From NCBI RefSeq assembly GCF_012985465.1, contig NZ_JAAQWN010000008.1, positions 62,001 to 126,000 of the forward strand: 64,000 nt of DNA. Direction: 5' to 3'. Positions 61,453 through 64,000 of the stretch are shown piece by piece (the stretch's first letter is position 1; the number at the start of each line of letters is the position of its first letter). The notes beneath the pieces are model-generated. The model was not told the origin of the DNA, searched no databases, and was given only the letters and a program-made list of their open reading frames with translations. The translations under genes were made by a program, and so were the position numbers. Origin of the DNA: Pseudomonas sp. WS 5079. Its GTDB lineage: Bacteria > Pseudomonadota > Gammaproteobacteria > Pseudomonadales > Pseudomonadaceae.

Positions 61453-62934
61453 ATGGGTGCCTGGCTTAGCAATATCTCGCTGAAGTACAAATTCTGGGCC
61501 GTGAATGCGGTCGCGTTCATCACCACACTGCTGTTGGTGCTGTATGCCGTGCAGCTTGAACAACAGGCCCGCAGCCATGCCTCCCAAGCCTCGGCACAAG
61601 CCCAGGGCCGCTTGCTCGGTGCCTGGCCGGCCGGGCAAGCGCTGCCCACAGGCGTGCACTGGCTGACATTTGCCCGGGGCCAGGTTCCCGAGTTGGCGGA
61701 CCAGGACTTGTCCGCCCTCAGCGAAGCCAGCGGCTGGGTCGAGTTCAATCACATGCCGCTGTTCGGCGAGAACCCGTTGATGGGCGCCGAAGTCGTCGCC
61801 CGCGCCGATGGCCAGCAAGTTGCGGTATTGGCCTATGCACCGAGCCTGAGCCAGGTGTTTACCGAACGTTTCACCAACTACGCGGTGGCGGTGCTGATCC
61901 TGATGCTCGCCATGCTCTGCGCCTCGCAGTTACTGATCCGCTTTTTGCTGGCCCAACTCAACACCTTGAAAGACGTAATGCTGCACGTCGAGAAAACCGG
62001 CGACCTCTCGGCCCGCGTGCCCCTGGCGTGCAAGGACGAAGTCGGGCAGATGGCCAGTGCCTTCAACGCCATGCAGGCCGGGTACCAGCGGGTGGTCAGC
62101 ACCGTGGCACGCACCGCCAAGCTGTTGGACGATGGCGCCGCGCGCCTGGCCAGCAGCATGAATGAGGTCCAGCACGGCATGCTCGGCCAGCAAAGCGAGA
62201 CCGACCAGGCGGCCACCGCGATCAATGAAATGACCGCCACCGTGTATCACATCGCCCAACACGCCGGTGCCACCCGCGACTTGTCCCAGACCGCCGACAC
62301 CCTGGCCGGCAGCGGCCAGGAAGTGGTGAGCCGGGTCCAGCGCTCGATTGCCGGGTTGTCCACCGGAGTGCAGCAAACCGCCGAGATGATCCAGAAGCTG
62401 GCCGAGGACAGCCAGAAAATCAATGGCGTGGTCGGCGTGATCCACAGCATCGCCGAACAAACCAACCTGCTGGCCCTCAACGCCGCCATCGAAGCCGCGC
62501 GCGCCGGGGAAATGGGCCGCGGCTTTGCGGTGGTGGCCGATGAAGTACGCAACCTGGCCAAGCGCGTGCAAAGCTCCACCGATGAGATCACCCGCATGGT
62601 CTCTGCCCTGCAGGCCGGTACCCGGGATGCGGTGGACTTTATGCAGGAAAGCTCGTTCAAGGCCGACGACTGCGTGCAGCAGGCCCAGGAAGCCGGCGCT
62701 TCACTCGCCGAAATCACCAGCGCCGTGGCGCAGATGCGCGAGAGCAACACGCAAATTGCCGTTGCCGCCGAGCAGCAGAGCCATGTGGCCGAAGAGATGA
62801 ACCGCGCGGTGGTGAGCATTCGCGATGTCACGGAAAACACCGTGCAACAGACTGTGGATTCGGCCACCACCAGCAACGAACTGGCGACCCTGGCCGGCGA
62901 GTTGAGCAAGGCTATCGGCCAGCTCAAACTGTAA
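61453..62934 (+). CDS. Methyl-accepting chemotaxis protein
   Basis: A 493-residue chemoreceptor. TM1 spans about residues 14-34 and TM2 about 143-165; between them is a small periplasmic region of about 108 residues, shorter than a typical four-helix bundle. HAMP follows (about 166-220), then methylation helices and the signalling tip IAEQTNLLALNAAIEAARAGE. No C-terminal CheR-binding pentapeptide is present. The ATG at 61453 was chosen; the upstream frame is not membrane-protein-like. Confidence 0.94.
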   Translation: MGAWLSNISLKYKFWAVNAVAFITTLLLVLYAVQLEQQARSHASQASAQAQGRLLGAWPAGQALPTGVHWLTFARGQVPELADQDLSALSEASGWVEFNHMPLFGENPLMGAEVVARADGQQVAVLAYAPSLSQVFTERFTNYAVAVLILMLAMLCASQLLIRFLLAQLNTLKDVMLHVEKTGDLSARVPLACKDEVGQMASAFNAMQAGYQRVVSTVARTAKLLDDGAARLASSMNEVQHGMLGQQSETDQAATAINEMTATVYHIAQHAGATRDLSQTADTLAGSGQEVVSRVQRSIAGLSTGVQQTAEMIQKLAEDSQKINGVVGVIHSIAEQTNLLALNAAIEAARAGEMGRGFAVVADEVRNLAKRVQSSTDEITRMVSALQAGTRDAVDFMQESSFKADDCVQQAQEAGASLAEITSAVAQMRESNTQIAVAAEQQSHVAEEMNRAVVSIRDVTENTVQQTVDSATTSNELATLAGELSKAIGQLKL

Positions 62935-63079
62935 CGTTTGCCCACCGATCAGCCAGCGCACGCCGCTGGCTTGCTCCATCAAAACGCTATAACCCCCATA
63001 GCCAACCCCAATTCGCCGCCCCTGCCCGCCCGACCTAAACTCTGTTCATCAAGTATCAATGGACAGAGGATTTATCATC

Positions 63080-63442
63080 ATGGGCAAACGTCACCCCAAT
63101 CTCCCGGCCTGGCAATGGCGCGCCTACCCGCAAAACCATCAGCACCCGACCAACCTGGTATTGCACCTGATTGCCGTGCCGTTGTTCATCGTCGGGTTCC
63201 TGCTGATTGTGTCCGGCGTGTTCAGCCTGAGCCTGGCCAGTTTCGCCATCGGTGTGGTCGGCGTAATGGCCGGCCTGGCGCTGCAACGCCACGGCCATAG
63301 CCTGGAAGCCCAGGCCAGCGAGCCGTTCAGTGATCGTAAAGATGCAGTGCAGCGCCTGGTGGTCGAGCAGTTCGTGACCTTCCCGCGCTTTGTCCTCAGC
63401 GGTGGCTGGTGGCAGGCCTGGCGTCAGCGCCACCGCCACTGA
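63080..63442 (+). CDS. Mpo1-like (DUF962) membrane protein
   Basis: A 120-residue protein with the DUF962 pattern: an N-terminal HPTNLVLHLIAVPLF segment, two central membrane helices and a RFVLSGGWWQAW ending. Yeast Mpo1 is an alpha-oxidation dioxygenase using the His pair, and the conserved HQHPTN and ALQRHGHSLEAQ histidines are visible here. ATG 63080 is used. The stop is seven bases from the convergent thioesterase gene. Confidence 0.85.
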   Translation: MGKRHPNLPAWQWRAYPQNHQHPTNLVLHLIAVPLFIVGFLLIVSGVFSLSLASFAIGVVGVMAGLALQRHGHSLEAQASEPFSDRKDAVQRLVVEQFVTFPRFVLSGGWWQAWRQRHRH

Positions 63443-63449
63443 GGATGGC

Positions 63450-64000
63450 TCAGGCGAAGACCACCACGGTCTGGCGGCTGATGGCGATCAATTGGCCGTC
63501 AGGCCCCCACAACATCGCCGCAGCATGGCCGTAGCCGTCGCGGGCATGCTCGATCTGGACGTGGTACTGGCACCAGTCCAGCGTCGTCAACTGCGCCAGG
63601 GGCTGGATGAATTCGATGGTCCAGGTCAGGGTGCTGCCGGGTGCCGGCTTCTTCAGGTGCGGCAAGAGCGCCGGCGGCCAGGCATCCACCAGGGCGAGGA
63701 TATGGGCTTCGGTCAGAGGCTCTTCTTTCACATCCCCCCGCAAGCGCACCCAGCCGCCCATTTCCCGGGATTTGTTGCCGGTGAACGGCAAGCCACCGAC
63801 ACTCCAGCGCATCGCCAGGTGGCGCATGAACTCAGGCGTCACGCCTTTGATATAGGGCAGTTCCTGGCACTCGTCCCAATGCTTGAAGGCCGGCGCGGGC
63901 AAGGCCGGCACGTCGATCTCTGAAGGCCGCGATGCGCCGAAGCTGGCCTGGGCCAGGGTCATCACTTCACCGCCCTGCACCACCCGGCCCAGCAACTGGC
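63450..64000 (-). CDS. Thioesterase-family protein, 5' end outside window
   Basis: The C-terminal 180 or so residues of a hotdog-fold acyl-CoA thioesterase-like protein. Visible segments are a linker, the repeated hotdog strand GGWVRLRGD, TWTIEFIQPL and QIEHARDGYGHAAAMLWGPDGQLIAISRQ at the end. The double-hotdog TesB-like type is likely. The frame remains open to the window edge, so the start is not seen. Confidence 0.85.
   Translation of the reverse strand, partial: QLLGRVVQGGEVMTLAQASFGASRPSEIDVPALPAPAFKHWDECQELPYIKGVTPEFMRHLAMRWSVGGLPFTGNKSREMGGWVRLRGDVKEEPLTEAHILALVDAWPPALLPHLKKPAPGSTLTWTIEFIQPLAQLTTLDWCQYHVQIEHARDGYGHAAAMLWGPDGQLIAISRQTVVVFA

Noticed and set aside
1..64000. CRISPR arrays, tRNA genes, insertion sequences, integrases
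   Set aside because: No regular repeat-spacer pattern, no tRNA-like cloverleaf with CCA end and no transposase-like protein was seen on reading both strands.

Overview
The window is a stretch of chromosome from a Pseudomonas of the P. fluorescens type. The reasons are the high-GC coding bias, OprI lipoprotein, the efp/earP (EF-P arginine rhamnosylation) pair, a CysB-GreB-MltF-DoxX housekeeping background, paired REP-like palindromes between genes, and both class I and class II DAHP synthases. I saw no tRNA, rRNA, CRISPR array, insertion sequence, integrase or prophage module. Most of the window is core genome; accessory-looking DNA is limited to about 13.0-18.2 kb and about 52.8-57.8 kb.

Layout. 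0-4.2 kb: end of a NarL-type regulator, a YegS-like lipid kinase, molybdenum-cofactor genes (moeA, moaB, divergent mobA) and a small lipoprotein. 4.2-12.9 kb: pseudouridine synthase, glutaredoxin-like protein, KefC-type antiporter, ammonium transporter, an ElaB/YqjE/YqjK-like envelope operon, an EAL phosphodiesterase with a YkuI-type sensor domain, and dgt. 13.2-18.2 kb: a signalling island with a stand-alone receiver resembling that of RocR, a BvgA/EvgA-type regulator, and a BvgS/EvgS-type sensor kinase broken by a one-base frameshift at an A6 tract. 18.3-25.0 kb: fRMsr, an ATPase, a second hybrid kinase, an ohrR-gpx operon with a tandem palindromic operator, msrB and alaA. Together these form a small oxidative-damage repair neighbourhood (two methionine sulfoxide reductases, a peroxidase and its thiol-type regulator).

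25.3-37.7 kb: htpX, tpm, a ring-cleavage-type dioxygenase, a DEAD-box helicase with a long leader, crotonase, spermidine-synthase-like enzyme, class II DAHP synthase, a YcaQ/AlkX-type glycosylase, two LysR regulators around a TauE/SafE permease, and a decayed ohr remnant. 37.7-52.8 kb: efp and earP, a GreA/B-like factor, cysB, universal stress protein, a thioredoxin-like/PanE-like/5'-nucleotidase operon, class I DAHP synthase, oprI facing an L,D-transpeptidase, tesA divergent from a YbbA/YbbP-type exporter, and greB.

52.8-57.8 kb is the most unusual coding block: an unrecognised 381-residue coiled-coil protein divergent from a three-gene ABC system resembling GldA-GldF-GldG of gliding bacteria. 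Its ATPase carries a degenerate signature motif and lacks the usual switch histidine. 57.8-64 kb returns to core genes: DoxX, MltF, TatD, a chemoreceptor, an Mpo1-like membrane protein and a truncated thioesterase. All assignments rest on reading motifs and remembered families; no database search was run.
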